DNA from: CBFIDE01 sp965661265
GTDB lineage: Bacteria > Bacteroidota > Bacteroidia > Flavobacteriales > Schleiferiaceae
Assembly: GCA_965661265.1 (NCBI GenBank)
Contig: CBFIDE010000006.1
Span: forward strand, 1-64,000
Length of the DNA stretch: 64,000 nucleotides
Direction: 5' to 3'
In this document: positions 1-10,834 of the stretch, in pieces
Numbering within the stretch: position 1 is the stretch's first letter
Layout of the letters: the number at the start of each line of letters is the position of its first letter
Notes under the pieces: model-generated
Databases searched by the model: none
What the model saw: only the letters and a program-made list of their open reading frames with translations
What the model was told of the DNA's origin: nothing
Translations under genes and position numbers: made by a program

Positions 1-17
1 ACAAGGCATAAATAAAG

Positions 18-91
18 TAGTCTCGGGCAGACTCGAACTGCCGACCTCTACATTATCAGTGTAGCGCTCTAACCAGCTGAGCTACGAGACT
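18..91 (-). tRNA. tRNA-Ile (anticodon GAT)
   Basis: Reading the minus strand gives a complete cloverleaf: 7-bp acceptor stem AGTCTCG/CGAGACT, D-arm TAGCTCAGCTGGTTAGAGC, anticodon loop CTGATAA with anticodon GAT, and T-loop TTCGAGT. The discriminator base is A and no CCA is encoded. It lies about 60 bases downstream of the 16S 3' end, which is the usual place for tRNA-Ile in a bacterial 16S-23S spacer; a tRNA-Ala and 23S would be expected beyond the left edge of the window. Confidence 0.97.
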
Positions 92-154
92 ATATTCGAG
101 AAAAAATCGGAGTGGTGTGGATAAGGCGGCTACCAAGAGCCGTCGAATACTCTA

Positions 155-1682
<1,528 letters not shown>

Positions 1683-1804
1683 TAAGATTGTTTGTATTTA
1701 ATTGCTCAAAGGACGAGGTTACATAATTTTTACCTTCTTATGCTTCTTTCAATATTTTAAAGAACGATTTAATCTTTCAAATTCGTTTCCCGTTTTCGGG
1801 GCTG

Positions 1805-1834
1805 CAAATGTAAGAACTAATTCTAAACCTGCAA
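1805..1834 (-). promoter_or_regulatory. rRNA promoter-like site 1 (closest to 16S)
   Basis: On the minus strand TTG, exactly 19 bases, then TACATTTG, matching the Bacteroidota primary sigma factor consensus TTG-N19-TAnnTTTG. The start region downstream reads CAGCCCCG followed by a CCCG-TTTT-CGGG type hairpin. Confidence 0.8.
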
Positions 1835-1895
1835 GCCAATTTCAAAAAACTTTCAACTTTTTTTCTGGTTAAAAAACCATCCCTAAATGGGAGGG

Positions 1896-1927
1896 CAAAT
1901 ATACTATCAAACATGCTTAACGTACAA
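1896..1927 (-). promoter_or_regulatory. rRNA promoter-like site 2 (21-base spacer)
   Basis: Minus-strand TATATTTG preceded by TTG at a spacing of 21 instead of 19. The box is followed by CCCTCCC and a CCC-TAAAT-GGG inverted repeat. It may be weaker than the other three because of the spacer. Confidence 0.55.
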
Positions 1928-1989
1928 GACTAATTTGATTTTTTTTCACCATGTTTTTCAACACCTCCCCGTTTCATCTGAACGGGCGG

Positions 1990-2019
1990 CAAATGTAATG
2001 CGACTTTTTAATCTGACAA
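1990..2019 (-). promoter_or_regulatory. rRNA promoter-like site 3
   Basis: Minus-strand TTG, 19 bases, TACATTTG. It is followed by CCGCCCGTT and a perfect 6-bp hairpin (arms at 1968-1973 and 1981-1986) that would lie at or next to the transcript 5' end. Confidence 0.8.
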
Positions 2020-2168
2020 GCCTTTTTGATATTTTTTTTGTTTTAATTTTTAAACTACTGTAAATCAGTAATTAAAGCCTTATAAACCATCCAATTATCT
2101 TGGTTTGTCTTATTAATTGGTCTCAACATTTCTTTCAGAACTTCCCTTATCATCTCTGAACCGGGCGG

Positions 2169-2198
2169 CAAATGTAAGCCGAGTTTCTGAATACGCAA
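2169..2198 (-). promoter_or_regulatory. rRNA promoter-like site 4 (most upstream)
   Basis: Minus-strand TTG, 19 bases, TACATTTG, followed by CCGCCCGGTTCAGA, nearly the same start region as site 3 (CCGCCCGTTCAGA). This similarity suggests that sites 3 and 4 arose by duplication. Confidence 0.8.
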
Positions 2199-2258
2199 GC
2201 ATTATGTAAGATAAAAAGCTAATTAAAACACAAGAGACTGATAATCAAATAGAATAAA

Positions 2259-2942
2259 TTAAGGGTTGCTCCTACTAACACTAATAACCTTTCCTCTGAT
2301 GAGCTTTGGAGCCTCTAATGAAAAGCTATAAACATAGCTCGCCATATCCATACTTTCTACCTCCGCACTGTAATCCGGAAAGGCTTTTTTTAGCATTTCA
2401 GTATTTACCGCTCCTAAGGCAAGTGAATTAAATGTCAGATTTGTATCAGAATATTCTGCCTGGAGACATTCAGCTAAGGATGATGAAGCTGCTTTTGAAG
2501 AACTATAGGCTGTAAGACCTGGGAATTTTACACTTCCTGTGACTCCTCCAACACTACTTATTATAATAATGTGGGCATCTGAGGCTAGTTTTGGCATTAA
2601 TTTTTGCGTTTGAAGGAATGGTGAAAGCACATTTATGTCATAAACCTTCAATAATTCGTCCTTACTTATCTCCTCAAAAGGCTTATTAACTAAAAACCCT
2701 GCATTGTGGATGAGTATATCCACCTCAATTTGATCCAAGACTGTTGAACTTGCAATATCATCTACCGTAATATCACACTTGACAATCTGTAAATTCTCTG
2801 GATGCTTTACTTGGGACTTTAAATTCTTTAGCTTTTCATAAGATCGTGCGAAAGCGAACACCTTAAAACCTTCATTCACGTATTTCTGAGCTAAGGATGC
2901 TCCAATTCCTGAACTTGCTCCTGTAATAATTACATTTTTCAT
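2259..2942 (-). CDS. Short-chain dehydrogenase/reductase (SDR)
   Basis: A 227-residue classical-type SDR. The N-terminus carries the Rossmann motif TGASSGIG (residues 7-14), then an NAG motif (IHNAGF) around residue 85, a catalytic Ser region (IIISSVGG) and the YxxxK pair in AYSSSKAA around residue 145. These are the NAD(P)-binding and catalytic elements of the family. The protein is shorter than the usual 245-260 residues, with a short substrate-binding C-terminus. The substrate cannot be told from sequence. It is a single gene: a terminator separates it from the upstream pdhC, and the rRNA leader lies downstream. Confidence 0.85.
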   Translation of the reverse strand: MKNVIITGASSGIGASLAQKYVNEGFKVFAFARSYEKLKNLKSQVKHPENLQIVKCDITVDDIASSTVLDQIEVDILIHNAGFLVNKPFEEISKDELLKVYDINVLSPFLQTQKLMPKLASDAHIIIISSVGGVTGSVKFPGLTAYSSSKAASSSLAECLQAEYSDTNLTFNSLALGAVNTEMLKKAFPDYSAEVESMDMASYVYSFSLEAPKLIRGKVISVSRSNP

Positions 2943-3026
2943 ATTCTATTCCTTAAAATGGAGCTTAAAATGAATTCCAATTCACCAACTCCAAACCTTT
3001 ATTTACACTCCTTATATATATGTAAC

Positions 3027-3056
3027 AAAAAAGCCCCGAGGAATCCCGAGGCTTTT
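3027..3056 (-). terminator. Intrinsic terminator after pdhC
   Basis: On the minus strand AAAAGCCTCGGG and CCTCGGGGCTTTT form a stem of about 12 bp with G-T wobbles, followed by a T run. It sits 25 bases after the pdhC stop codon and ends the pdhA-pdhC transcript. Confidence 0.85.
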
Positions 3057-3080
3057 ATATAGTCAATTATTCAAATTCTA

Positions 3081-4295
3081 TTAGACTAACATCATCATTG
3101 GATTCTCCATCATCGCTTTAAATGTCTGAAGAAACTTAGCCCCTGTAACACCATCTACAACTCTGTGATCACAACTTAAAGTTACCTTCATTACATTACC
3201 AGGAACAACAGCGCCGTTTTTAACGACGGGTACCGCTTTAATTCCGCCAATTGCCATAATGCAACTGTCTGGAGCGTTAATGATGGATGTGAAAGATTCA
3301 ACATCATACATACCGAGATTAGAAATGGTGAAGGTATTTCCTTCCCATTCACTTGGATGTAGTTTTTTATCTCTAGCCTTAGCGGCTAATTCTTTTACCT
3401 GTGTATTTATACTAGCCAAACCAGTTTGATCAGCTTGTCTAATCACCGGAACTAATAATCCATCTTCAACGGCTACGGCAACACCAATATTTATATCTGC
3501 ATGCCTTGTGATCGTATCACCATTCCAACTACTATTTATAGCAGGATGTTTTCTCAATGCCATTGCGCTTGCTTTAACCACAAAATCATTAAAGCTTACT
3601 TTACTATCTAAAATAGCATTCATATTCTTTCTGGCTTCAATAGCATGATCCATATCTATATCCATGGTAAGATAGAAATGTGGGGCTGAGAATTTAGAAT
3701 CAGAAAGCCTTCTTGCGATAGTTTTTCTCATCTGATTGACCACTATGGTCTCAGACTCGCCAGAACTTATGACTGGAGCCGGTTTATTTTGAGCGGAAGG
3801 GATACTATAATTATCAATATCCTTTTTTACAATACGTCCATTTTCACCACTTCCTTGCAAACTAGTAATATCAATTCCTTTATCAGAAGCAAGCTTCTTA
3901 GCTAAAGGAGATATCTTTATCCTAGCATCATTAGTTGCTACTTCTGAAGCACTTGGCTTTTCAGCCGATTCTTTTGGAGCTTCTTCTTTTTTAGTTTCAG
4001 CACTAGCCTCAATGTTTTCAGGTGAACCACCATTCAATAAAGGCTGAATATCTTCTCCTTTCTCACCAAGGATTGCCAAAATACTCTCAACAGGAGCTGT
4101 TTGACCTTCTTCCGTTCCGATATACAAAAGAACTCCTTCTTGGAAGGCTTCAAAATCCATTGTTGCCTTATCAGTTTCTATTTCCGCGAGTAAATCACCT
4201 TCACTCACCTTATCTCCTATCTTTTTATGCCACTTTGCAACGGTACCTTCTTCCATGGTATCGCTTAGACGAGGCATTTTAACTACTTCAGCCAT
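3081..4295 (-). CDS. pdhC: Pyruvate dehydrogenase E2, dihydrolipoamide acetyltransferase
   Basis: This 404-residue protein transfers the acetyl group from lipoamide to CoA and forms the core of the cytoplasmic pyruvate dehydrogenase complex. One lipoyl domain lies at residues 1-75, with the lipoylated lysine in ETDKATM (Lys43). An Ala/Glu/Lys/Pro-rich linker follows, then an E3/E1-binding domain (about 125-162, ISPLAKKLA...GSGENGRIVKKDI), a second linker and the catalytic domain. The active-site HRVVDG motif lies near residues 377-382. It has a single lipoyl domain where E. coli has three. It starts 14 bases after pdhA, so the two are co-transcribed. E1-beta is not adjacent; E3 is at 41257. 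Confidence 0.95.
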   Translation of the reverse strand: MAEVVKMPRLSDTMEEGTVAKWHKKIGDKVSEGDLLAEIETDKATMDFEAFQEGVLLYIGTEEGQTAPVESILAILGEKGEDIQPLLNGGSPENIEASAETKKEEAPKESAEKPSASEVATNDARIKISPLAKKLASDKGIDITSLQGSGENGRIVKKDIDNYSIPSAQNKPAPVISSGESETIVVNQMRKTIARRLSDSKFSAPHFYLTMDIDMDHAIEARKNMNAILDSKVSFNDFVVKASAMALRKHPAINSSWNGDTITRHADINIGVAVAVEDGLLVPVIRQADQTGLASINTQVKELAAKARDKKLHPSEWEGNTFTISNLGMYDVESFTSIINAPDSCIMAIGGIKAVPVVKNGAVVPGNVMKVTLSCDHRVVDGVTGAKFLQTFKAMMENPMMMLV

Positions 4296-4309
4296 CTCGA
4301 TGAAATGTA

Positions 4310-5308
4310 TTAATGATTTTTAATAAATGGATAATCTTCTTGAATGTAAACATCCTGGTACAATCTTGAAGGATCAGGGAAATCCGAATTTTCTCCAAAA
4401 TCTACACATTCCTGAACAAGATCTTTTACCCTTTGTTCTATCTCCTCTAGTTGCTTAGCAGAGGCGTATTTATTTTTGGTAATAACATCCTTAACAGTTA
4501 GGATAGGATCCTTTCTCTGATAATCTGCCACTTCATCCTTTGTTCTGTAATGTTGTGCATCACTCATAGAATGTCCTTTATATCTATACGTTCGAATTTC
4601 TATTAAACTAGGAGTAAATTCCGTTCTTGCTCTTTCAACTGCTTCATGCATCACTTCGTACACCTCTTCAGGGTCCATTCCATCCACAGCTTGACAAGGC
4701 ATTTCATAACCAAGTCCTAATTTATAGATATCTGTATGATTAGCTGTTCTCTCAACACTTGTCCCCATTGCATAGCCATTATTCTCAATAACAAAAACTA
4801 CAGGTAGTTTCCAAAGCATGGCTAAATTCATGGTTTCATGAAAAGAACCTTGTCTTACAGCACCATCTCCCATATAACAAAGAGTGACATTTTTCTTTCC
4901 AGCATATTTATCTCCAAATGCTAATCCAGCGCCTAAAGGAATTTGACCTCCTACAATTCCGTGACCACCGTAAAAGTTATGCTCCTTAGAAAATATGTGC
5001 ATTGAGCCTCCATTTCCTTTTGACGTACCTGTTACTTTTCCCATCAATTCTGCCATAACCTTTCTAGGATCCACTCCCATTCCGATTGGCTGAACATGGT
5101 TTCTGTAAGCAGTAATCATCTTATCTCCTGGCACCATAGCTAGAAGTGAACCAGCTAATACTGCTTCCTGACCATTGTATAAATGTAAAAATCCTCTGAT
5201 TTTCTGTTGTATATATAACGCACTGCATTTATCCTCAAACTTTCTCCAAAGGAGCATGTCCTCATACCACTTTAAGTAAATAGCTTTGGTGATTTTCTTT
5301 TTTGGCAT
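4310..5308 (-). CDS. pdhA: Pyruvate dehydrogenase E1 component, alpha subunit
   Basis: A 332-residue E1-alpha that, with a separate beta subunit, decarboxylates pyruvate using thiamine diphosphate. The ThDP motif runs from GDGAVRQG (148-155) to ENNGYAMG (175-182). Upstream are YRNHVQPIGMG and the SKGNGGSMH segment, and later the RYKGHSMSDAQHYR loop, all characteristic of the family. Length is normal. The gene heads the pdhA-pdhC pair. The beta subunit gene is absent from the window, so this is the split arrangement in which pdhB sits elsewhere. A branched-chain keto acid E1-alpha is less likely given the pyruvate-type motifs and the pairing with E2. Confidence 0.94.
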   Translation of the reverse strand: MPKKKITKAIYLKWYEDMLLWRKFEDKCSALYIQQKIRGFLHLYNGQEAVLAGSLLAMVPGDKMITAYRNHVQPIGMGVDPRKVMAELMGKVTGTSKGNGGSMHIFSKEHNFYGGHGIVGGQIPLGAGLAFGDKYAGKKNVTLCYMGDGAVRQGSFHETMNLAMLWKLPVVFVIENNGYAMGTSVERTANHTDIYKLGLGYEMPCQAVDGMDPEEVYEVMHEAVERARTEFTPSLIEIRTYRYKGHSMSDAQHYRTKDEVADYQRKDPILTVKDVITKNKYASAKQLEEIEQRVKDLVQECVDFGENSDFPDPSRLYQDVYIQEDYPFIKNH

Positions 5309-5451
5309 TCTTATCTTATTTAACTAGCAAATCTATAATAAAATCCTTCTCCTTACCTCATTTATAAAGCAGTAATTGGAAAGTAAATTAACTCATTTGC
5401 TAAATATATTATTAAGCGGGTCTAAAAATATAAAAATCTATAATGCCTTGA

Positions 5452-5488
5452 AAAGAAAAACCCTTAATCTAACTCTAGATAAAGGGTC
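5452..5488 (-). terminator. Intrinsic terminator after porV
   Basis: Minus-strand arms ACCCTTTATCTA and TAGATTAAGGGT pair over 12 positions with one T-T mismatch, loop GAGT, followed by TTTTTCTTTT. It lies 45 bases after the porV stop and separates porV from pdhA. Confidence 0.9.
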
Positions 5489-5533
5489 TTTATATTGTGA
5501 TTTTATTCATCTCAAAAAAAGAGATAACTCTAT

Positions 5534-6769
5534 TTAATCATTTACTGCTTGGAAGTCAAATAATAGTGTAAATCTTAAAGTATTTTCTAAAGGACTTCTT
5601 ACAACACTACTGGCAGGAATAAGATATGACATGTCCAATCCGAAAACATTATACTTAATTCCAATTCCCATTGTAAAGAATTGTCTTCCACCTTTCTGTT
5701 CATCTTCATATTGATATCCACCTCTAAAAGCGAATTTATTATCATACCAAAATTCAGCCCCTACATTTACAATAAACTCTTCCATTTCTTCTGGAAAACC
5801 ATTAGGTGCATCATTAAATGATTGGAACATTCCTTCAAAAGCGCCCACATTATCATCTTTACCAGCTAAAACGGATCCATCATTATCAATACCATTTTCA
5901 TTTGGATCTCCTGTAAAGTTTGGATCTCCTTCTCTAATAGGTGGAGTTGGAACTAATAACTTATTTACATCAACATAAAAAGATATTCTATTGTACTTAT
6001 CAAATTGAAGATGATATCCACCACCTAATCTCAAATTAGTTGGAATGAAATCTGCATCCGCATCATTACCGTAAGAAATTTTTCCTCCTATATTGCTAAT
6101 ATTAGCGCCTGCAGAAAAAGATTGCTTTTGGCCATTAGATATATTTTGATCTTTACTCTTGAAATAATAACCAATATCTGCAGCAAATGACTGACCAGGT
6201 TTGGTCTCCGCTCCTGCTACTACTTGCCCTTGTGTTAAATCACTAAAAATATACCTTAATCCCACTGCTAAACTCATAGTTTCACTCAGCTTTAATGCAT
6301 ATGCACCATCTAAAGTAAATTCATAAGGAGAGTAGGTTCCCAAATCTTGATTGTTTTCATCTTTAAAAATGATATCCCCAAGAGTGAAATAGCGCAATGA
6401 TATGCCTGCACCTTGTCTCTCGCCTAAACTGAATACATAAGAAACATAGGCTAAGTTTATATCATTTACTAAATCTTGTAACCAAGGAGTATAAGATAAT
6501 GATAGCTGAGAAGCTCCTTCATCAAGGAATGCTAATTTTGCTGGATTCCAAAATATACTATTCGCGTCAACTCCTGAAGCAACTCCAGTATTTCCCATAC
6601 CACCTGATCTTGAATCAGGGGCTACTGCAATAATAGGCACAGCAGTTGTAATCGCTCTAGGAGATTTTAGGTATTCTCCATTGACATAATTTTCGCCTAA
6701 TTGGGCAAAAGAACTTGAGAAGCTTATTAGCATTAGCGCACTAAGTGCGATATATTTTTTCATATTCAA
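5534..6769 (-). CDS. porV: T9SS outer membrane protein PorV
   Basis: A 411-residue FadL-like outer-membrane barrel that in the type IX secretion system carries cargo from the translocon to the PorU sortase. A signal peptide is clear (MNMKKYIALSALMLISFSSSFA, cleavage before QLG). After it comes the PorV-typical segment SPRAITTAVPIIAVAPDSR, then GGMGNTGVA and SIFWNPAKLAF, which pack the barrel plug. The C-terminus ends in alternating hydrophobic strands (NTLRFTLLFDFQ). It lies 45 bases downstream of porU on the same strand, so the two are probably one operon ending at the terminator at 5452. Length and motifs match the family well. Confidence 0.95.
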   Translation of the reverse strand: MNMKKYIALSALMLISFSSSFAQLGENYVNGEYLKSPRAITTAVPIIAVAPDSRSGGMGNTGVASGVDANSIFWNPAKLAFLDEGASQLSLSYTPWLQDLVNDINLAYVSYVFSLGERQGAGISLRYFTLGDIIFKDENNQDLGTYSPYEFTLDGAYALKLSETMSLAVGLRYIFSDLTQGQVVAGAETKPGQSFAADIGYYFKSKDQNISNGQKQSFSAGANISNIGGKISYGNDADADFIPTNLRLGGGYHLQFDKYNRISFYVDVNKLLVPTPPIREGDPNFTGDPNENGIDNDGSVLAGKDDNVGAFEGMFQSFNDAPNGFPEEMEEFIVNVGAEFWYDNKFAFRGGYQYEDEQKGGRQFFTMGIGIKYNVFGLDMSYLIPASSVVRSPLENTLRFTLLFDFQAVND

Positions 6770-6814
6770 TAGTTATCCAGCTGTCAAAAATAGCCATTCT
6801 TAATTAATATACCT

Positions 6815-9800
6815 CTAACGGAGGATAACCAATTTTTCGTATTCCTCTGCTGTTGCATTATCTGCACTAGATCTGACACTCAATTTATATACATAAACTC
6901 CTTTTCCAATCTTATCCCCATAGTCGTCCAATCCGTTCCAAGAAATTCCTGTTACCCTATTTCCTGTGCTTACAACTGAAGTGTTAATGGTCTTCACCAA
7001 CTTACCTGAAACTGTAAAGACTTGCACCTGTACATCTAAGATTTGGCCTACTCTATTATGCTCAAATTGAAACTCGGTATAAGTTGTAAATGGATTCGGA
7101 TAATTTAAGAGCTGTCTTATCACCAATTCTTCATCCTCAGCTACAATAAATTCAGTCTCAACCTCTGAAAGATTATTATGCACGTCAAAAACTTTAAGCT
7201 TTAAAGTATGTTCTCCGGCTTCTAAATCAAAGAAAGGATATCTCAATTGGCCACTTTGAAAACTATTTAGATCTGCCTGATAATACTCATTAACAACAAA
7301 TTGCTGATCAATATTTCCATCTAGTATGGCTACTAAGTCATGTCCAATTCCATTTCCAACCGTATTGATACCAGAAGAATCCACGAGAATAGCAAATAAA
7401 TCAGGGCTTGGACCGGTGAGTCCTCCTCGCACAAAACTTTGATCGTTCATATAAAGTTCGACTTCCGGACCTATTTCATCAATTTCACTATTATTATTAA
7501 ATCCTCCCACAATAGCAGACTCATCACAACCTGCAGCATCAATAGTATCGTTATAGGCATAAAAGGAAAATTTACCATTATCAAAACGGTATGAAATATC
7601 TTTAGGCACAATAAAGTTTACTGAAAAATCACCATTTACAACTTCCACTTTACCTCTGTAAAGCAGATTGTTTTGAAGCAAGAAATTAACAGTATCCCCC
7701 CAACCATCATTTAAAAGTGTGTTTCTTCTACTTGGTTTGTCAAAAATGGAAACACTCATTACACCATTAAAGGATTGCATCTTTTGGTTATTCAAGTCTT
7801 GAACCTCCCCTTGAATCTCAACTTTACTCAAAGCCTTGAGGGTATCCTTTGCAACACTTGCAATTGGTTGACCATTTAAACTCAAAGTTTTTACATTATT
7901 AAAAGGCACACCTAATCTTACAGCTGGATCTCCAAAAAGACTGAACTTCAATTTAGTTGCGTCATTTAATAAGCCAGGCGAGTTTTTAGCCGCTCTAATT
8001 ATTTCACCAAATGTTTGAGGTTGTCCATTTGGTCTGGTAAATAGAGTATCATAAATAGTATTGTTTAATTGAATTGCAGGACCTGCATTTACTACTCTGG
8101 TTGTAGAAATTAAAGCAATGGAACCACCATTGGCATTTGTCAATAACTGCTCTCCTGCACTCCTTCTTTTGGGATCATCAAGGCGAGTAAACTCACAGGT
8201 AATCGTTATGAATAGTGGTAGGTTATCAAAATTTGTCCAACTATTGACATCATTTAATTGAATCAAGCGCTCAGACGACAAGCCAATTTCTCCACCATGG
8301 CCAATATAATTTGTAACTAGATTACCATTTTCTATCTTCCGATACATATCATCCCTAGCCTCAGGGTAGGATTGGCTTCCACTAGAGGAGATCTGAGTGT
8401 AGGCATCCATATATACCTTATCTACATTCAAGCATGGATTTGAACTCTTTGCTTTTCTTTCTAGAGATTCCGAACTGATTGAGAATGTATCCTCCCAAAA
8501 TTCATCCGCATCATCTGCTAAAAACAATAGTTTAGATCTCCAATCACCGAATCTCTTGGGGCCAGTCACATAATTAATCACCTTCTCTACATATGCATTT
8601 GCCTGAGAAGCTGTTTCAACTGGAATTCTTCCAACCCCAAGATCCATAATAAATCCTGATAAGGAGCCACCTTCATTATCATCCAGGTAGGCGTAATAAT
8701 CGTCACTTATACTAGAATTATAAAGACTTAAACTAGAAGTACCCTCCCAAATCGGAACGTAATTACTGTTATTCGGAATTCTATCTTTATAGTCATAGGA
8801 TGCATCACCCATTAATAAAAGATAGTTAAGCGGCTTATTGGCAAGTTGTGCTTTTTGATAGAACATTCTCATCATATCCCTGATTGCAGATATATCTTGT
8901 CCGCCTGAACTAAACTCATTATAAACTTGATCAGTAGTAACTACCAAAACCTCCATTCCGTCATTAGTCCTATGGAAATCTGCTAGGCGATTACTTGCTG
9001 AAATAAAATCAGGATGAGTAACAATTACCATTTCTGGAACATCTTCTCCCCTTATATTCTGGTTTGGAATTAATCCAGCACTTTCTGGAAGATCAAAAGA
9101 ACTTGAAGGCCTTATGGCGATATATTCTCTGAGCACATCACCCTCTCTCTTAAAAGTGAGTTCATTATTTGATATACTGGATTGAATTAATTCAATATTG
9201 TGAGCATCTGTTACATCCCATATTTGAACATTTGAAGGAGATTGAGAAATCTTATATTCTAAAACTTCATTAGCCCCCACGCTTTTAATATCGCGAAAAG
9301 CTAAACCACCAGCTCTGTAAATTAATTTTCTTCTTACTTGAACTTCAATAAAATCTAACCAGCCCACTCCACTTGGGTTTGATGAGTTGTTATAAGTGAC
9401 ACTGAATGTTTGATTATCTCTTGAAGGAAAAAACGCGGTAGATCTATCACTTAAAGTAGCAAACTCAGACTGAGATGCTGTTCCATGTTGACTTATAGGG
9501 TTGCTTAAAATCACATTTCCGTCAAGGGTAGTTGAAAATTCTGTATTTGAACTGCTGGCTCTACCATAAACTCTTAATCTAAATCTAGCTTCAGAAGTGG
9601 TTTCTACATTTGGAAAACTAAAACCATAGTTTCTTTGAAGAGTAAAGTCAAACAAATCTCCAACCCATAACCTTCCTGTACCTACTAAATTTAGTGTTTC
9701 ATCCTCCCTAAATGCATAGTCATCGAATGTTGTAACCACCTTAGTGGTGGTCAAGCTAGATGACGGAACTGTGGGGATCTTTTTTGAGGTTGTATTATTT

Positions 9801-10624
9801 AATGCTACAAAGTAATAGTTCAGATCTCTGTAAATATTTTGAACATGTCTAAAGCTTGAATCACTTTGGTTTAAAATCCATTGCTGTGGTCCTTTAGCGT
9901 AGAAAAGTATGTAATCATTTGAATTAAAGAAGCCATCGTTATTAGCGTCAATAACCTGAATAGGAACTTCTAGAATATCCTCAGGTCTAGAAATGGAAAT
10001 ACGCTCTGGCAAAATACCAACTCCATTTCCATATACCTGAATATTATCTATGGGTTGACCATTAATACTTAGACCATTCTCCTCTAAGAAGGTTGGCGTT
10101 AATTTATGTACGCCTGTATTTGATATAGCCACTTTCAGCCAATCACCGGTGGATAAAATGCTATTATCTACAGAAGAAGTTTTATTTCTTAAGCTTTCCG
10201 GTCTGCTATCTGAAGATGATTTTAGAGAATAGCTTACAGCCCTAAGTCGTTTAAGTTGCCCATTCTCTTTTTTGAGAGTCACAATTTCTAGAATTCCGAA
10301 ATCAGACGAACTTCTTTTAAAAAGACTACTATTTTTCTCTGGAATATCAAGTTCCCTAACTAATGCGATTTGATTGGACGGAAGGTTCTCCCATTCTAAC
10401 GAACTAACTATAGGCGTTTGCGATTGATTTACATCAACTCTTAATGATAGGATAGGCAATAAAGTCTCCCTTTGGTACTGCACTGATGTGAAGTAGGGTA
10501 ATTTCTCTAGAACCGGAGACATTGCCTTAGCCTCCTGCCAATCAAGATTATAGGTCTTTGATTGGGCCAATAGCAAGCTTGGTAGAATAAAAATCGCGCA
10601 AGCGAAAAGGAGTTTCTTCATCAT
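6815..10624 (-). CDS. porU: T9SS C-terminal signal peptidase/sortase PorU
   Basis: A gingipain-family (C25) cysteine protease on the cell surface. It removes the C-terminal sorting domain of T9SS cargo and attaches the protein to A-LPS. The start is taken at the adjacent Met codons near 10621-10624 (MMKKLLFACAIFIL, a good signal peptide); an upstream start at 10660 would add 12 residues before it. The C25 core lies in the middle, with the catalytic His in YIGHGGE near residue 776 and the Cys in TITCEF near 809. Several beta-sandwich domains surround it, and a T9SS type A-like domain closes the protein (NYPNPFTTYTEFQF ... KGVYVYKLSV). About 1270 residues is normal for PorU. It is divergent from the PorP/SprF-like gene, sharing a 210-base intergenic region. 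Confidence 0.95.
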   Translation of the reverse strand: MMKKLLFACAIFILPSLLLAQSKTYNLDWQEAKAMSPVLEKLPYFTSVQYQRETLLPILSLRVDVNQSQTPIVSSLEWENLPSNQIALVRELDIPEKNSSLFKRSSSDFGILEIVTLKKENGQLKRLRAVSYSLKSSSDSRPESLRNKTSSVDNSILSTGDWLKVAISNTGVHKLTPTFLEENGLSINGQPIDNIQVYGNGVGILPERISISRPEDILEVPIQVIDANNDGFFNSNDYILFYAKGPQQWILNQSDSSFRHVQNIYRDLNYYFVALNNTTSKKIPTVPSSSLTTTKVVTTFDDYAFREDETLNLVGTGRLWVGDLFDFTLQRNYGFSFPNVETTSEARFRLRVYGRASSSNTEFSTTLDGNVILSNPISQHGTASQSEFATLSDRSTAFFPSRDNQTFSVTYNNSSNPSGVGWLDFIEVQVRRKLIYRAGGLAFRDIKSVGANEVLEYKISQSPSNVQIWDVTDAHNIELIQSSISNNELTFKREGDVLREYIAIRPSSSFDLPESAGLIPNQNIRGEDVPEMVIVTHPDFISASNRLADFHRTNDGMEVLVVTTDQVYNEFSSGGQDISAIRDMMRMFYQKAQLANKPLNYLLLMGDASYDYKDRIPNNSNYVPIWEGTSSLSLYNSSISDDYYAYLDDNEGGSLSGFIMDLGVGRIPVETASQANAYVEKVINYVTGPKRFGDWRSKLLFLADDADEFWEDTFSISSESLERKAKSSNPCLNVDKVYMDAYTQISSSGSQSYPEARDDMYRKIENGNLVTNYIGHGGEIGLSSERLIQLNDVNSWTNFDNLPLFITITCEFTRLDDPKRRSAGEQLLTNANGGSIALISTTRVVNAGPAIQLNNTIYDTLFTRPNGQPQTFGEIIRAAKNSPGLLNDATKLKFSLFGDPAVRLGVPFNNVKTLSLNGQPIASVAKDTLKALSKVEIQGEVQDLNNQKMQSFNGVMSVSIFDKPSRRNTLLNDGWGDTVNFLLQNNLLYRGKVEVVNGDFSVNFIVPKDISYRFDNGKFSFYAYNDTIDAAGCDESAIVGGFNNNSEIDEIGPEVELYMNDQSFVRGGLTGPSPDLFAILVDSSGINTVGNGIGHDLVAILDGNIDQQFVVNEYYQADLNSFQSGQLRYPFFDLEAGEHTLKLKVFDVHNNLSEVETEFIVAEDEELVIRQLLNYPNPFTTYTEFQFEHNRVGQILDVQVQVFTVSGKLVKTINTSVVSTGNRVTGISWNGLDDYGDKIGKGVYVYKLSVRSSADNATAEEYEKLVILR

Positions 10625-10834
10625 ATAATATTGGAATCGCAAGTTAAGAACGAACATCAAGAGAATCTAGTATGTTTTATCTAATGATCGATTTATTTTA
10701 TCCAATTTAGCCTTTCAGTATGTTATTATTAAAAAAATAAGCGTTATTTGTTGACCGCATTTGAGTTAAACTAACTGCTTAACCTATGGATGCTTAACCA
10801 TTTTTTGTATAATTGTACTTTGAAACTCTCTCTA

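Larger units (their letters stand above)
1683..2258 (-). promoter_or_regulatory. rRNA operon leader and promoter region
   Basis: This 576-base stretch has no credible ORF. On the minus strand, reading toward 16S, it contains four promoter-like units, listed separately, each with a TAnnTTTG -7 box and TTG 19-21 bases upstream. Each -7 box is followed by a GC-rich start region, and at least two of these (1968-1986 and 1791-1801) can fold into a short hairpin. The remainder is AT-rich leader. No other structure was seen. Confidence 0.8.

Noticed and set aside
10625..10660. Upstream start for porU at 10660
   Set aside because: Would place 12 residues before a good signal peptide at the Met pair 10621-10624.
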